Shown in pieces: positions 1 to 9,425 of a stretch of 64,000 nucleotides of DNA (position 1 is its first letter; each line of letters begins with the position of its first letter). The translations under genes were made by a program, and so were the position numbers. Origin of the DNA: an uncultured Alphaproteobacteria bacterium (GTDB lineage: Bacteria > Pseudomonadota > Alphaproteobacteria > Methylaequorales > Methylaequoraceae); contig CACMWI010000001.1 of the NCBI GenBank assembly GCA_902617375.1, positions 190,090 through 254,089 of the forward strand, written 5' to 3'. The notes beneath the pieces were generated by a model. The model ran no database searches and was not told the origin of the DNA. It worked only from the letters and a program-made list of their open reading frames with translations.

Positions 1-1154
1 GTTATAAATCGCTAGACTTAATTAGAAGACTTCAGGAAAAAAAAGTAAAAGTAGACTGTATTCTTACAGAAAGTGCTAAAAAATTTATTAATCCTATTAC
101 TTTTGAAAGTTTGCTGGGTAGTAAAGTTTATTCAAATCTTTTCTCTCTATCTCAAGAAAAAGAAATGAGTCATATAAAACTAGCTTCAAATTCAGATGCA
201 ATTGTAGTAATACCATGTACAGCTAATTTTTTAGCAAAAATGGCTAATGGAATTGCAGATGATTTATCTTTAAATGTGCTTTTAGCTTCAAATAAAATTA
301 AAATAATAGCACCTGCTATGAATACTAATATGTTTAATAACGAAGCTGTAAAATTAAATTTAAAGTCACTAAACAAAATGAACGTGAAAATACTTTCACC
401 AAAAAAAGGCAAATTAGCATGCGGAACCGTTGGAACAGGAAAGTTAATGGAAATTGAGGAAATAATTGAAAAAATCAACAATATCTTTAGTCCTAAAGAC
501 TTAAGCGGACTCACTGCAGTTGTAACTGCAGGTCCATCTGTAGAAATGATTGATCCAGTAAGATATTTAAGTAATTTTTCATCTGGGATACAAGGTTATG
601 AAATAGCAAAATCTCTTCATAATCATGGAGCAAAAGTAACACTAGTAGCTGGGAAAACGAGTCTCGACGAACCAAAAGATTTAGAAATAATAAAAGTAAC
701 AGATGCCGAAGAGTTTTATAAAATCTGTGTTTCTAAATTACCATATGATATTTTTGTGTCCACAGCTGCAATTTCAGATTGGAAAGTTAAAAAGAAATTT
801 TCAAACAAAATAAAAAAAAATAATAATGAGATAAATCTCGTTTTAAAAGAAAACATAGACGTTCTCAAAAAAATATCACAAAACAAAAAGAAGCCCAAAT
901 TAATAATTGGTTTTTCAGCAGAAACAACAAACTTAATAAATTTTTCAAAAAATAAATTATTTAAAAAAGGTTGTGATTGGATAATTGCCAATAATGTAAA
1001 GACACAATTAGTTTTTGGCTCAAATTACAATCAGGTTTCATTCATTACGAAAAATAAAATAGAGTATTGGAGAAAAATGAGAAAGTCTGAGGTTGCAAAA
1101 AAAATTACAAAAAAAATTGTTAATTTTTTTAAAAAAAATAAATTGATATTATGA
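1..1154 (+). CDS. coaBC: CoaBC, phosphopantothenoylcysteine decarboxylase / phosphopantothenate-cysteine ligase (5' end cut)
   Basis: Bifunctional coenzyme A enzyme: it joins cysteine to 4'-phosphopantothenate and decarboxylates the product to 4'-phosphopantetheine. The frame is open to base 3 and already reads YKSLDLIRRLQEK, the start of the CoaC flavoprotein domain, so only about ten residues are missing to the left; the ttg at 111 is not the true start. The CoaC part shows IPCTANFLAKMANG, APAMNTNMF and LACGTVGTGKL. The CoaB part shows VTAGPSVEMIDPVRYLSNFSSG, a STAAISDWK segment and KIKK. The stop overlaps the dut start (ATGA), so the two are probably translated together. Identity is clear from the motifs and domain order. 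Confidence 0.95.
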   Translation, partial: YKSLDLIRRLQEKKVKVDCILTESAKKFINPITFESLLGSKVYSNLFSLSQEKEMSHIKLASNSDAIVVIPCTANFLAKMANGIADDLSLNVLLASNKIKIIAPAMNTNMFNNEAVKLNLKSLNKMNVKILSPKKGKLACGTVGTGKLMEIEEIIEKINNIFSPKDLSGLTAVVTAGPSVEMIDPVRYLSNFSSGIQGYEIAKSLHNHGAKVTLVAGKTSLDEPKDLEIIKVTDAEEFYKICVSKLPYDIFVSTAAISDWKVKKKFSNKIKKNNNEINLVLKENIDVLKKISQNKKKPKLIIGFSAETTNLINFSKNKLFKKGCDWIIANNVKTQLVFGSNYNQVSFITKNKIEYWRKMRKSEVAKKITKKIVNFFKKNKLIL

Positions 1155-1594
1155 ATAAAATTCTCTTTAAACATTTAGAAAGTGGGAAAAATCTTTATAA
1201 CCTGAAGAAAGCAACCGAAGGAAGTTCAGGTTTTGACCTTTTAGCTGCTTTAAAAGATAAAATTGTGCTAACACCCGGGGAAACTAAACTTATTCCCTGC
1301 GGCTTTTCATTACAGATGCCTTTAGGAATAGAGGCCCAAGTCAGACCGAGATCTGGACTTGCCCTCAAAAACAGTGTAACTGTATTAAATACTCCTGGAA
1401 CGATAGATGCGGATTATAGGGGAGAAATATGCGTAATACTTATTAACCATGGAAAAAACATATTTGAAATTGTCCCAGGCATGCGAATAGCACAATTAAT
1501 ATTTATGAAGTTACCAGAAATTCAACTAAACGTAACCCAAGAATTGGATAAAACTGACAGAGGTTCTGGTGGATTTGGCTCCACAGGGGTGTAA
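1151..1594 (+). CDS. dut: dUTP diphosphatase (dUTPase)
   Basis: Hydrolyses dUTP to dUMP and pyrophosphate, which keeps uracil out of DNA and supplies dTMP synthesis. At 147 residues it has the normal length of the trimeric family. All five motifs are present: SSGFDLLAA (25-33), RPRSGLALK (65-73), GTIDADYRGE (83-92, with the catalytic Asp), RIAQLIF (112-118) and the glycine-rich C-terminal RGSGGFGSTG (137-146). The start overlaps the coaBC stop by four bases. The coaBC-dut pair is a common proteobacterial arrangement. Confidence 0.97.
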   Translation: MNKILFKHLESGKNLYNLKKATEGSSGFDLLAALKDKIVLTPGETKLIPCGFSLQMPLGIEAQVRPRSGLALKNSVTVLNTPGTIDADYRGEICVILINHGKNIFEIVPGMRIAQLIFMKLPEIQLNVTQELDKTDRGSGGFGSTGV

Positions 1595-1605
1595 AAGGTA
1601 GAAAA

Positions 1606-2049
1606 TTGTTTAAAGTACATAAAAAAATTATTTATGCAATTGAGGCTGTTGTTGATATAGCACTTAACTCTGGTCCTAACCCCGTCCAAAATGAGTCTAT
1701 AGCAAGAAGACAAGGGATTCCAAAAAGATATCTAGAGCAAACACTACAAATTCTTGTTAAAAACAAAATTCTTGTTGGATCAAGAGGTCCAAAAGGAGGA
1801 TATAGTCTTGCAAAAGAAAGAAGAAGAATTAAAATTGCTGATATAATCAAATCTGTTTCAAATGAAGATAGTTTGATCAGTACATTTAATTCTGAACTTT
1901 CAAAGAAAATTGTACTCCCTTTAATCAACGATATTTCATTACAATGCTTTGAAAAATTTAACAATATTTCTATTGAAGAAGTATGTAGAATTGCAAAAAC
2001 TAAAAAATTAAAAAAAGATATCTCAAAGAAAGTTGACTTTGTCATATAA
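1606..2049 (+). CDS. Rrf2-family transcriptional regulator
   Basis: A 147-residue Rrf2-type winged-helix regulator. The N-terminus (VHKKIIYAIEAVVDIAL) matches the usual start of the family, followed by the recognition region ARRQGIPKRYLEQTLQ and the wing GSRGPKGGYSLAK (59-71). The three closely spaced cysteines that bind the Fe-S cluster in IscR are absent; the only cysteines are at about 114 and 127, so it is more like CymR-type members. It lies directly before cysK and overlaps it, which suggests control of cysteine synthesis, but this is inference. The likely start is the TTG at 1606, preceded by AAGGT; no ATG is available near the N-terminal homology. Confidence 0.85.
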   Translation: MFKVHKKIIYAIEAVVDIALNSGPNPVQNESIARRQGIPKRYLEQTLQILVKNKILVGSRGPKGGYSLAKERRRIKIADIIKSVSNEDSLISTFNSELSKKIVLPLINDISLQCFEKFNNISIEEVCRIAKTKKLKKDISKKVDFVI

Positions 2050-3004
2050 AGCTCTTTCAAAAGTATATAACTCTATAGACGAAACCATTGGGAATACCCC
2101 AATGGTATTTTTAAAAAGACTTAAAAAGCATCTTCATTACAATGGAAATATAATAGCAAAGTTAGAATCTTTTAATCCGCTTGGTTCTGTTAAAGATAGA
2201 ATTGGACTGGCGATGATTCGATCAGCTGAGGAAAAGAAAATGATAAATGCTTCCACTACGATTATAGAACCTACAAGTGGAAATACTGGGATAGCGCTAG
2301 CATTTATTTGTGCAGCAAGAGGTTACAAATTAATTCTGACAATGCCTGATAGCATGTCAATTGAGAGAAGAAAAATGCTCCAATTCTTCGGAGCAAAACT
2401 TATTTTAACTCCAAAAAAACATGGGATGAAAGGTGCAATGAAAAAAGCAAAAGAAATTAAAAATCAAATAAAAAATAGCTTTATCCTAAACCAATTTGAA
2501 AACAGTGCTAACCCAGAAATTCATTATAAAACAACTGCGGAGGAAATATGGTCAAGCTGTGAAGGACAAATTGACTGCTTTATTTCTGGCGTAGGGACGG
2601 GTGGAACAATAACTGGAGTAGGGAAATATCTTAAAGAAAAAAATAAATTAATAAAAATTATTGCGGTTGAGCCGGAAGATTCCGCAGTTATCAGTGGATC
2701 AAACCCTGGTCAGCACTTAATTCAAGGTATAGGAGCAGGTTTTTTACCCAAAAATTTAAACATGGATATTATTGATAAAGTTTTCTCTGTTAGTAATAAT
2801 TCTGCATTTTACTTTGCGAGAATGTTGGCAAAAATTGAAGGAATTGCAGGCGGTATATCGTCAGGTGCAGTTTTGTCTGCAGCTATAGAGTTAAATGAAG
2901 ACTTAAGAATGAAAGATAAAAATACAATAATTATTCTGCCTTCATTTGCAGAAAGATATCTCTCAACTCCATTATTTTCGGATATGTCAAATGAGAAATC
3001 CTGA
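2033..3004 (+). CDS. cysK: Cysteine synthase A (O-acetylserine sulfhydrylase)
   Basis: PLP enzyme that makes cysteine from O-acetylserine and sulfide. The PLP lysine is Lys54 in FNPLGSVKDR; the substrate loop TSGNTG is at 81-86 and the phosphate-binding GTGGT lies near 190. Near the C-terminus GIAGGISSGA is also typical. Length (323) is normal. The start is TTG at 2033 (or TTG 2039); there is no ATG before the conserved IGNTPMVFLKR segment. It overlaps the Rrf2 gene by 17 bases and moeB begins inside its last codons, so the three probably form one operon for sulfur metabolism. Confidence 0.95.
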   Translation: MTLSYKALSKVYNSIDETIGNTPMVFLKRLKKHLHYNGNIIAKLESFNPLGSVKDRIGLAMIRSAEEKKMINASTTIIEPTSGNTGIALAFICAARGYKLILTMPDSMSIERRKMLQFFGAKLILTPKKHGMKGAMKKAKEIKNQIKNSFILNQFENSANPEIHYKTTAEEIWSSCEGQIDCFISGVGTGGTITGVGKYLKEKNKLIKIIAVEPEDSAVISGSNPGQHLIQGIGAGFLPKNLNMDIIDKVFSVSNNSAFYFARMLAKIEGIAGGISSGAVLSAAIELNEDLRMKDKNTIIILPSFAERYLSTPLFSDMSNEKS

Positions 3005-3746
3005 AGAAATCTTTCTAGAAAAATATTCACGACAAATAATAATGGATCAAGTAGGAGTTGAAGGTCAAAAAAGAATTAATAATTCTTCAATATGTATTAT
3101 CGGTTGTGGCGGGCTGGGAACATCTGCTGCTCAATATTTATCTATGAGTGGCATAGGAAAGTTAGTTTTTATAGATCATGATTCAATTGTTTTAAGCAAT
3201 TTAAATCGTCAAACCTTATTTACTGAAAAAGATATTGGAGAAAGTAAGTGCAAAGTTTTAACAAAAAGAATAAAGAATATAAATGAATCAATTACCGTCA
3301 ATTATTATCAAAAAAAAATAAACGAAAACAACATTGATCAATATATAAAAAATTGTTCAATTGTACTTGATTGTACAGATAACTTTGAATCTAGATTAAT
3401 AATAAATAAATTTTGTCATAATAAAAAAAAAATATTAGTATCTGCTGCTCTCCAGAATTTTCATGTACAGGCTTTTATATTTTCTTCTTGGAGTAGCAAT
3501 AAAAATCCATGTTATAAATGTATTTTTCCCAATTTAACTGCTTCTGAAAACCTAAGCTGCGACGAAATGGGAATAATTGCTTCTGTTGCAGGGCTTGGTG
3601 GAATAATACAAGCAAATCTGGCGCTTAATTATATTCTTAACCTTCATAATAATTTTAAGGAACTAATATTATTAGATAGCGTAAAGCTAGATATAAAAAA
3701 AATTAGAATCGAGAAAAATAAGAATTGCAAAGTTTGTTGTTTATAA
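2991..3746 (+). CDS. moeB: ThiF/MoeB-family adenylyltransferase
   Basis: E1-like enzyme that adenylates the C-terminal Gly-Gly of a small sulfur-carrier protein (MoaD or ThiS type). It shows the ATP-binding loop GCGGLG (38-43), the following acidic IDHD, the arginine finger NLNRQ, DCTDNFESR, and four zinc cysteines in CYKC and CKVC. The ATG at 2991 is chosen: it sits in the end of cysK and is followed at once by the conserved EKYSRQIIMDQVG. Length 251 fits MoeB/ThiF without a rhodanese domain. Whether it serves molybdopterin, thiamine or cysteine-linked sulfur transfer cannot be told; the cysK neighbour favours sulfur transfer. Confidence 0.88.
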   Translation: MRNPEEIFLEKYSRQIIMDQVGVEGQKRINNSSICIIGCGGLGTSAAQYLSMSGIGKLVFIDHDSIVLSNLNRQTLFTEKDIGESKCKVLTKRIKNINESITVNYYQKKINENNIDQYIKNCSIVLDCTDNFESRLIINKFCHNKKKILVSAALQNFHVQAFIFSSWSSNKNPCYKCIFPNLTASENLSCDEMGIIASVAGLGGIIQANLALNYILNLHNNFKELILLDSVKLDIKKIRIEKNKNCKVCCL

Positions 3747-3749
3747 GAT

Positions 3750-4736
3750 CTAATCATAATACAATTTTTTTATTGCATCTGGGGGGGTATTCCCATTCGC
3801 AAAGGCCATTATATTTTCTATAACCCTTTTCCCCATTGCAATTCTACTTTCAATTGTAGCAGAGCTTATGTGGGGCAACAAGATAACATTGTCAGATTCT
3901 AGAAGTTTCTGAGTAATTTCAGGTTCATGCTCAAAAACATCAAGTCCTGCTCCACCTATTTTCTTTTTAAACAAAAGTGAGGCAAGAGCCTGTTCATCAA
4001 TTATTTCACCTCTTGATGTATTGATAACAATACAATTTCTTTTTAATAATTTTAATCTTTTCTTTGATAATAAATGAAATGTTTCAGGAGTATAAGGACA
4101 GTGAATACTAATGATATCGCAGTGTGCAATCATTAAATCAAGATTTTCAAAGTATTTCGCTTTTAGACCTTTTTCCTCATTTCTTTTAAGGCGGTTTCTA
4201 TTATGATAAAAAATTTTCACACCCAGAATATTAAGCCTTTTTGCAACAGCTTTTCCTATTCTTCCCATACCAATTATTCCAAAATTTTTACCTCTTATTC
4301 TCTCTCCCATTGTTTCACTTGGCCCCCATCCTAACCAACGACCACCACTTATTTTTTTTTGAGCTTCAACAACTTTTCTGCTAATCATAAGAACTAAAGT
4401 CAAAACCAAATCGGCTGTATCCTCTGTTAGAACATCCGGAGTGTTAGTTACAATAACATTTTCTTCTCTTGCAGTTACAAGGTCAAGGTTATCAACACCA
4501 TTTCCGAAGTTAGCTATCAGCTTCAGTTTTTTTGCAGATTTAATTATTGAAGCGTCAATTGTATCACTGACACATGGAATCAAGATATCAACTTCAGAAA
4601 CTTTCTTTTTAAGTTCTCTATATGAAAGTTTTTTGTCAGTTTTATTAACTAAAACATTAAATTTTTCTTTTAATTTTTTTTCTATCTTTTCTGGTAATTT
4701 TCTTGTAATCAAAATAATGATGTCTTTTCGTTTCAT
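3750..4736 (-). CDS. D-2-hydroxyacid dehydrogenase (glyoxylate/hydroxypyruvate reductase-like)
   Basis: NAD(P)-dependent D-2-hydroxyacid dehydrogenase, 328 residues. The Rossmann loop is GIIGMGRIGKAVAKRL. Catalytic residues are seen as Arg in NTSRGEIIDE, Glu in DVFEHEPEI, and His in LPHISSAT. The N-terminal substrate-side domain carries FGNGVDNLDL and TPDVLTEDTAD, as in the GyaR/GhrB group, so reduction of glyoxylate or hydroxypyruvate is the most likely reaction; the exact substrate is not certain. It converges with moeB (3-base gap). Its start codon lies inside the 5' end of the divergent SH3 gene. Confidence 0.88.
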   Translation of the reverse strand: MKRKDIIILITRKLPEKIEKKLKEKFNVLVNKTDKKLSYRELKKKVSEVDILIPCVSDTIDASIIKSAKKLKLIANFGNGVDNLDLVTAREENVIVTNTPDVLTEDTADLVLTLVLMISRKVVEAQKKISGGRWLGWGPSETMGERIRGKNFGIIGMGRIGKAVAKRLNILGVKIFYHNRNRLKRNEEKGLKAKYFENLDLMIAHCDIISIHCPYTPETFHLLSKKRLKLLKRNCIVINTSRGEIIDEQALASLLFKKKIGGAGLDVFEHEPEITQKLLESDNVILLPHISSATIESRIAMGKRVIENIMAFANGNTPPDAIKKLYYD

Positions 4737-5190
4737 TGTAATTAAACTTCTAATTTTTTATTTATTTCTAAGCATATTTATAGCACCAAAAGAAATTCTA
4801 TCCGAAATAAAAAAAAAAATTATGACTACAAAATATAACGAAGTAAACGTCAGAAATGGCCCGGGTTTAAATCACCTGGTGATTTACAAAATTTTAATAA
4901 AAGGGTATCCGCTTAAAATTATAAGTAATTTTGAAAATTGGTCTAAAATTTCAGATGTTAATGGAATTGAGGGATGGGTTTCAAATTCTCAGTTAACTGC
5001 GAAAAAATACGTAATAATAACCTCAAAAATTGAGTTTCTTTACAAGTTTCCTAATATAAAATCAAAAAAGATTGCAAAAGCAATGAAAAATTTAGTTTTA
5101 GAAAATAAAAAATGTAATGAAAGTTGGTGTTTTGTTAAAGGAAAGGAGATTGAAGGTTGGGTAAGAAAAAAAGGAATATGGGGAAATTGA
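4717..5190 (+). CDS. Secreted protein with two bacterial SH3 domains
   Basis: A 157-residue protein with an N-terminal hydrophobic signal segment (FIVIKLLIFYLFLSIFI) and two SH3-like repeats: the first around NVRNGPGLNHLVIYKI to IEGWVSNSQL, the second ending in CFVKGKEIEGWVRKKG with a cysteine pair. Such proteins usually act in the periplasm, probably by binding cell-wall peptides; no enzymatic domain is present. The start is ATG 4717 or 4720. The open frame runs further upstream, but that part is the complement of the dehydrogenase. This makes the two divergent genes overlap by up to 20 bases at their 5' ends. It converges with irr. Confidence 0.8.
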   Translation: MMSFRFIVIKLLIFYLFLSIFIAPKEILSEIKKKIMTTKYNEVNVRNGPGLNHLVIYKILIKGYPLKIISNFENWSKISDVNGIEGWVSNSQLTAKKYVIITSKIEFLYKFPNIKSKKIAKAMKNLVLENKKCNESWCFVKGKEIEGWVRKKGIWGN

Positions 5191-5192
5191 TT

Positions 5193-5606
5193 TTAATCTG
5201 AAATGTTGATAATAACATCAACAGATTTTAATTTTTTTCCTCTAGGGATTTTCGGAAGTTTAGATATTTTAACCTTATTAGTTTCAACGTCGATAAGCTT
5301 GGCCGATTTGACACAAAAAAAATGATGATGCTCTTTCAAATTAGTATCAAAATAAATTTTATCTGATGAGACCTTGATCGCTTTTATTATTCCAAATTCT
5401 TTAAATTGATTTAAACAATTGTAAATTGTGGCTAATGAGATCTTGATTTTTTTCTTATTTACTTCTTCGTAAATATCTTCTGCTGTAAAGTGAGCTGCAC
5501 CATTTTTAAAAAGAAGTTTAATCATTGCTATTCTCTGCTCTGTAACTTTTAAAGGTGATGTTTCAAGCATCCTTAATGCTCTATTAATATGTTCGTTTTT
5601 GTACAT
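5193..5606 (-). CDS. irr: Iron response regulator Irr (Fur family)
   Basis: Fur-superfamily repressor of 137 residues. The winged helix (KVTEQRIAMIKLLF, SLATIYNCLNQFKEFG) is followed by YFDTNLKEHHHFF, the His-rich segment typical of Irr. In alphaproteobacteria Irr senses iron through haem status and controls haem, Fe-S and storage genes. This protein lacks the N-terminal haem regulatory motif of the Bradyrhizobium type, like many other Irr proteins. It is the last gene of the pnp-oxidoreductase-irr run, 17 bases after the oxidoreductase. A second, classical Fur-type gene lies at 23.4-23.8 kb. Confidence 0.85.
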   Translation of the reverse strand: MYKNEHINRALRMLETSPLKVTEQRIAMIKLLFKNGAAHFTAEDIYEEVNKKKIKISLATIYNCLNQFKEFGIIKAIKVSSDKIYFDTNLKEHHHFFCVKSAKLIDVETNKVKISKLPKIPRGKKLKSVDVIINISD

Positions 5607-5623
5607 TTTATTTTAAAATTAAA

Positions 5624-7024
5624 TTATAGACCCTTCATAATTCTGTCAACTAATTGATTGACTTTCGGAATAAATCCTCCTTTGTAAAATGGATCAAGAG
5701 CGAATCTATAAACTGAGTGACCTGCAAACATTAATTCATTTTCTAGATTAGAGATTCCATGACTGATTTTTTGAAGTGTCTTTTGTATACAAAATGACCT
5801 AGGGTCTGCTTTTTTTCCTGTTGTACCTTGCTCCCCTTGTGCCCAATTACTAAATAAGCACTGGGACAAACAGCCCATACAATCGATTTGGTCTTTAACA
5901 ATCTGACTTGCTTTCTTAATTGTAACCCAAATTAGCGTATCATTAGGAGTTGTCATTGGTTTTGAAAATCCTTTCTTTATCCATTCCATGATTTTTGATT
6001 TATCAGAATGTTTGACATAATATGCTCTTTTTCTAGGACCTATTTCAATTTTTTCGTTGAATTCATTAGTTTGCTCTTTTAAGAAGGGTGTTTGGCGCTT
6101 TGATCTTTCTTCAAGTTCTATCAAGAAATCGTTCTTAACCGCTGAAGAATAAAAACCAGTTGGACTAAATCTATGAAGACTTACTTCTCCTTTTTTTATA
6201 TTAAGCAATTTTTTTTTCCATGCATCGGGTATTGGGCTTTCTTCAGTAAGTAATGGTCTTGTTCCAAATTGAAAAGCTATCTTTCCTATTTCAGGGTTAT
6301 CTATCCAATCTTCCCACTCTTCAAGATTCCAAACACCTCCTGCCATTATTATAGGAGTGTTACTAAGATTAAATTCATTCATAAGTTTTCTCAATTCTCT
6401 CACTCTTGGATACGGGGGTTGAGGTTTAAGAGGGTTTTCGCTATTTGATAAACCATTGTGACCGCCAGCTAGCCAAGGGTCCTCATATACAACTCCACCT
6501 AAATAATCTGCGGTTTTTCTATATGATCTTTTCCATAATGCGTTAAAAGCTCTCGCAGACGAAACTATCGGATAATAATAAATACCAAATCTAGCTGCAA
6601 TTTCTGAAAGCTTGTATGGCATCCCAGCGCCACATGTAACTCCATCAATTATGTTACTTGCTTTCTCAAGAGTTCGCGTAAGTATTTCCTCGGCTGCAGC
6701 CATTTCCCACAAAATATTAATATGAATTGGAGCCTTGGTACCGGCAATTTCCCTTGCAATCTTTGCTTGTTCAATTGCGCCAGAAACCGAGAAATCAATC
6801 AGCTCTTTGTGCCTACCAGATCTTGTTTTTTCTTTATAGATTTGAGGAATCAAATTGCCTTCTTCATCGTAAGAGTCAGCGTTTACCCCAGAGAATGTTC
6901 CAACACCTCCAGCCTTGGCCCATGCTCCAGAACTTTCACCACTGCTTACGGCTATCCCTTTTCCCCCTTCTATAATTGGGAGCGATTCTTTTCCAGACAA
7001 AATTAATGATTCAATTTTTTTCAT
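5624..7024 (-). CDS. NAD(P)H-dependent flavin oxidoreductase, nitronate monooxygenase family
   Basis: A 466-residue TIM-barrel flavoprotein of the 2-nitropropane dioxygenase / enoyl-reductase-like family. Visible features are the N-terminal [33 protein letters not shown], the FMN-phosphate region IIMAGGVWN, and [14 protein letters not shown]. Near the C-terminus a cysteine cluster CMGCLSQC suggests a metal or Fe-S site. It follows pnp with a four-base overlap and precedes irr. The physiological substrate is unknown; the family name should not be taken as proof of nitronate oxidation. Confidence 0.78.
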   Translation of the reverse strand: MKKIESLILSGKESLPIIEGGKGIAVSSGESSGAWAKAGGVGTFSGVNADSYDEEGNLIPQIYKEKTRSGRHKELIDFSVSGAIEQAKIAREIAGTKAPIHINILWEMAAAEEILTRTLEKASNIIDGVTCGAGMPYKLSEIAARFGIYYYPIVSSARAFNALWKRSYRKTADYLGGVVYEDPWLAGGHNGLSNSENPLKPQPPYPRVRELRKLMNEFNLSNTPIIMAGGVWNLEEWEDWIDNPEIGKIAFQFGTRPLLTEESPIPDAWKKKLLNIKKGEVSLHRFSPTGFYSSAVKNDFLIELEERSKRQTPFLKEQTNEFNEKIEIGPRKRAYYVKHSDKSKIMEWIKKGFSKPMTTPNDTLIWVTIKKASQIVKDQIDCMGCLSQCLFSNWAQGEQGTTGKKADPRSFCIQKTLQKISHGISNLENELMFAGHSVYRFALDPFYKGGFIPKVNQLVDRIMKGL

Positions 7025-9096
7025 ATTTGGGCATCTTTTAAACTTAACTTTACCTTACCTCTATCGTCAACTCCAATAACTTTAACTTTTACTTGATCAC
7101 CCTCTTTTACAACATCGGTTGTTTTCTCAACCCTTTCTTCTTTTAGTTGACTAATATGAACCAAACCGTCTCTACTACCCATAAAGTTTACAAACGCACC
7201 AAAGTCTGTGGTTTTCACAACTTTTCCTTCATAAATTTTACCAACTTCAGGTTCTGCAACAATGTCATTGATCATATCCATTGCAGTTTTAGCTTCGCTT
7301 GCTTTTGAGGCAAAAATTGTAATTATACCATTGTCATCAATTTCAACTTTGGCTCCAGACTTCTCACAAATATCCTTGATGACCTTTCCTCCGGAACCGA
7401 TGACTTCTCTAATTTTTGACTTATCAATTTTTAATTTCTCAATTTGCGGGGCATTTGATTTTGTAACTGCTCTTGATTTATTTAAGGCTTTATTCATTTC
7501 TTTTAATATATGTATTCTCGCTGAGTTGGCCTTTGATAAAGACTCTTCCATTATATCCTCGGTTATTCCGTTAACTTTTATATCCATTTGCAATGATGTT
7601 ATGCCAGATTCCGTACCAGCAACTTTAAAATCCATGTCCCCTAAATGGTCTTCATCTCCAAGAATATCAGTTAGAACAACAAATTTTTTTTCTTCTTTAA
7701 TTAAACCCATTGCAATCCCAGCAACAGGTTTGTCAAGTGGTACTCCAGCATCCATTAAAGCAAGAGAGGTTCCGCACACAGTAGCCATAGAGGATGAACC
7801 ATTTGATTCTGTTATTTCAGAAACTACTCTTATAGTATATGGAAAGTCGTTAGAACGTTTTAGAATCGGGTTTATTGCTCTCCAAGCAAGCTTTCCATGA
7901 CCTATTTCTCTTCTTCCTGTTGCCCCAATGCGGCCAACTTCATTTACCGAAAACGGAGGAAAATTGTAATGTAACATAAACTTTTCTCTTGAATCTCCGT
8001 CTAAACCATCAATCATCTGCTCATCTGACGTAGTTCCCAACGTAGTAGTAACTAATGCTTGAGTCTCGCCCCTAGTAAACAAGGCACTTCCATGAACATT
8101 ATCCAATAAATCGACTCTACAGTCTATATCTCTAACATCATCAAGACCTCTCCCATCAATTCTTTTCTTTGAATCTAAAACAGATGATCTTACTATCTCT
8201 TTCTCAATTTTTTTTATTTCTTCCTTAAGAGTATTTTCGTCCTCAGCCTCATTATTTAATTGTTCAATTATTTTTTTTCTAGCCTCAACTAGAGATTCAT
8301 TCCTTTTCTTTTTTTCTTTTATCTTATAAATAGGAGTTAATTCTTTCTGCGAGAGGTTTCTTAATTTATCAGTATATTCAGGGACCTTCATTTTTGTAAG
8401 TTCCCATGAATCTTTAGCTGACTTTTCTGCCAGCTCTATGATTGAATCAATGACACTCTGAAATTCTTTAAATCCAAATTGAACTGCTCCAAGCATTATC
8501 TTTTCCTCTAATTCGTTGGCTTCCGATTCCACCATGAGAACACCATCTCTTGTTCCAGCAACAACTAAATCAAGCTCGCTGTCATTTAATTCTTCTTTTG
8601 TTGGGTTAAGAATATATTCACCATCCATGTAACCAACTCTTGAGCAAGCTAAAGGACCAAGAAACGGGAGTCCTGAAATAGTTATTGCAGCTGAAGCACC
8701 AATCATTGCGCAAATTGACGGATCATTTTCTCCGTCGTAATTTATAACTGTACAAACCACTTGAGTTTCATTTTTAAAATCTTGATGGAAAAGAGGTCTT
8801 ATTGGTCTATCTATTAGCCTTGACGTTAAAATCTCATTTTCTGCTGGTCTTCCTTCTCTTTTAAAAAATCCCCCTGGAATTTTCCCTGCAGAATATGATT
8901 TTTCAATGTAGTGTACTGAAAGAGGAAAAAAGTCATTAGAGACATCAACGTCTCTTGAGGCGGTCACTGTACATAATACAACCGTTCCACCCAGTGAGCA
9001 TTTCACTGCACCATCGGCTTGTCTGGCAATCATGCCCGTTTCTAATTTTAAAGATAGGCCTTTCCAGTCTAACTCTACTGATGCTATATTAAACAT
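7021..9096 (-). CDS. pnp: Polyribonucleotide nucleotidyltransferase (PNPase)
   Basis: 3'-5' phosphorolytic exoribonuclease of the RNA degradosome, 691 residues. Two RNase PH domains are present. The first shows [19 protein letters not shown]; the second shows [16 protein letters not shown] residues ([14 protein letters not shown]), [14 protein letters not shown] and the catalytic-site [15 protein letters not shown] domain with the GSGG loop ([15 protein letters not shown]) and an S1 domain ([13 protein letters not shown] to DGLVHISQL) end the protein. It follows rpsO by 20 bases, the order seen across proteobacteria. Confidence 0.97.
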   Translation of the reverse strand: MFNIASVELDWKGLSLKLETGMIARQADGAVKCSLGGTVVLCTVTASRDVDVSNDFFPLSVHYIEKSYSAGKIPGGFFKREGRPAENEILTSRLIDRPIRPLFHQDFKNETQVVCTVINYDGENDPSICAMIGASAAITISGLPFLGPLACSRVGYMDGEYILNPTKEELNDSELDLVVAGTRDGVLMVESEANELEEKIMLGAVQFGFKEFQSVIDSIIELAEKSAKDSWELTKMKVPEYTDKLRNLSQKELTPIYKIKEKKKRNESLVEARKKIIEQLNNEAEDENTLKEEIKKIEKEIVRSSVLDSKKRIDGRGLDDVRDIDCRVDLLDNVHGSALFTRGETQALVTTTLGTTSDEQMIDGLDGDSREKFMLHYNFPPFSVNEVGRIGATGRREIGHGKLAWRAINPILKRSNDFPYTIRVVSEITESNGSSSMATVCGTSLALMDAGVPLDKPVAGIAMGLIKEEKKFVVLTDILGDEDHLGDMDFKVAGTESGITSLQMDIKVNGITEDIMEESLSKANSARIHILKEMNKALNKSRAVTKSNAPQIEKLKIDKSKIREVIGSGGKVIKDICEKSGAKVEIDDNGIITIFASKASEAKTAMDMINDIVAEPEVGKIYEGKVVKTTDFGAFVNFMGSRDGLVHISQLKEERVEKTTDVVKEGDQVKVKVIGVDDRGKVKLSLKDAQI

Positions 9097-9116
9097 TTTT
9101 TATCTCCTTAATTTGT

Positions 9117-9374
9117 CTAACGCCTTAGACCCAGAGACTTTATAATTGACTCGTATCTTTCATTGCTTTTGCTCTTAACATAGCTTAAAAGTTTCTTTCT
9201 TTTTCCTACAAGTTTCATCAAACCTCTTCTAGTGTTATGATCTTTTTTGTTAGATTTCAAATGTTCCGTTAAGTTTTTTATTCTTTTTGAAAAAATCGAG
9301 ATTTGGTTTTCGCTACTCCCAACATTTTCAGCACTTCCTTTACTTTCTTTTTTTTTATTTAAAGTTTTTTCCAT
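9117..9374 (-). CDS. rpsO: 30S ribosomal protein S15
   Basis: Primary 16S rRNA-binding protein of the small subunit platform. The S15 signature is clear: DHNTRRGLMKLVGKRKKLL, followed by the typical ending YESIIKSLGLRR. The protein is 85 residues, a normal length (E. coli 89), but its first 25 residues are unusually rich in Lys, Ser and Gly and match other S15 proteins poorly. It lies between truB and pnp, as in most proteobacteria. Confidence 0.95.
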   Translation of the reverse strand: MEKTLNKKKESKGSAENVGSSENQISIFSKRIKNLTEHLKSNKKDHNTRRGLMKLVGKRKKLLSYVKSKSNERYESIIKSLGLRR

Positions 9375-9425
9375 CCTAAATTCCTAAATTTATATTTTAT
9401 TTCTTATTATATTATATGGATCTAA

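Noticed and set aside
7262..7900. A 212-codon open frame opposite pnp
   Set aside because: It is the complement of conserved PNPase codons and matches no family; long antisense frames are common opposite well-conserved genes.
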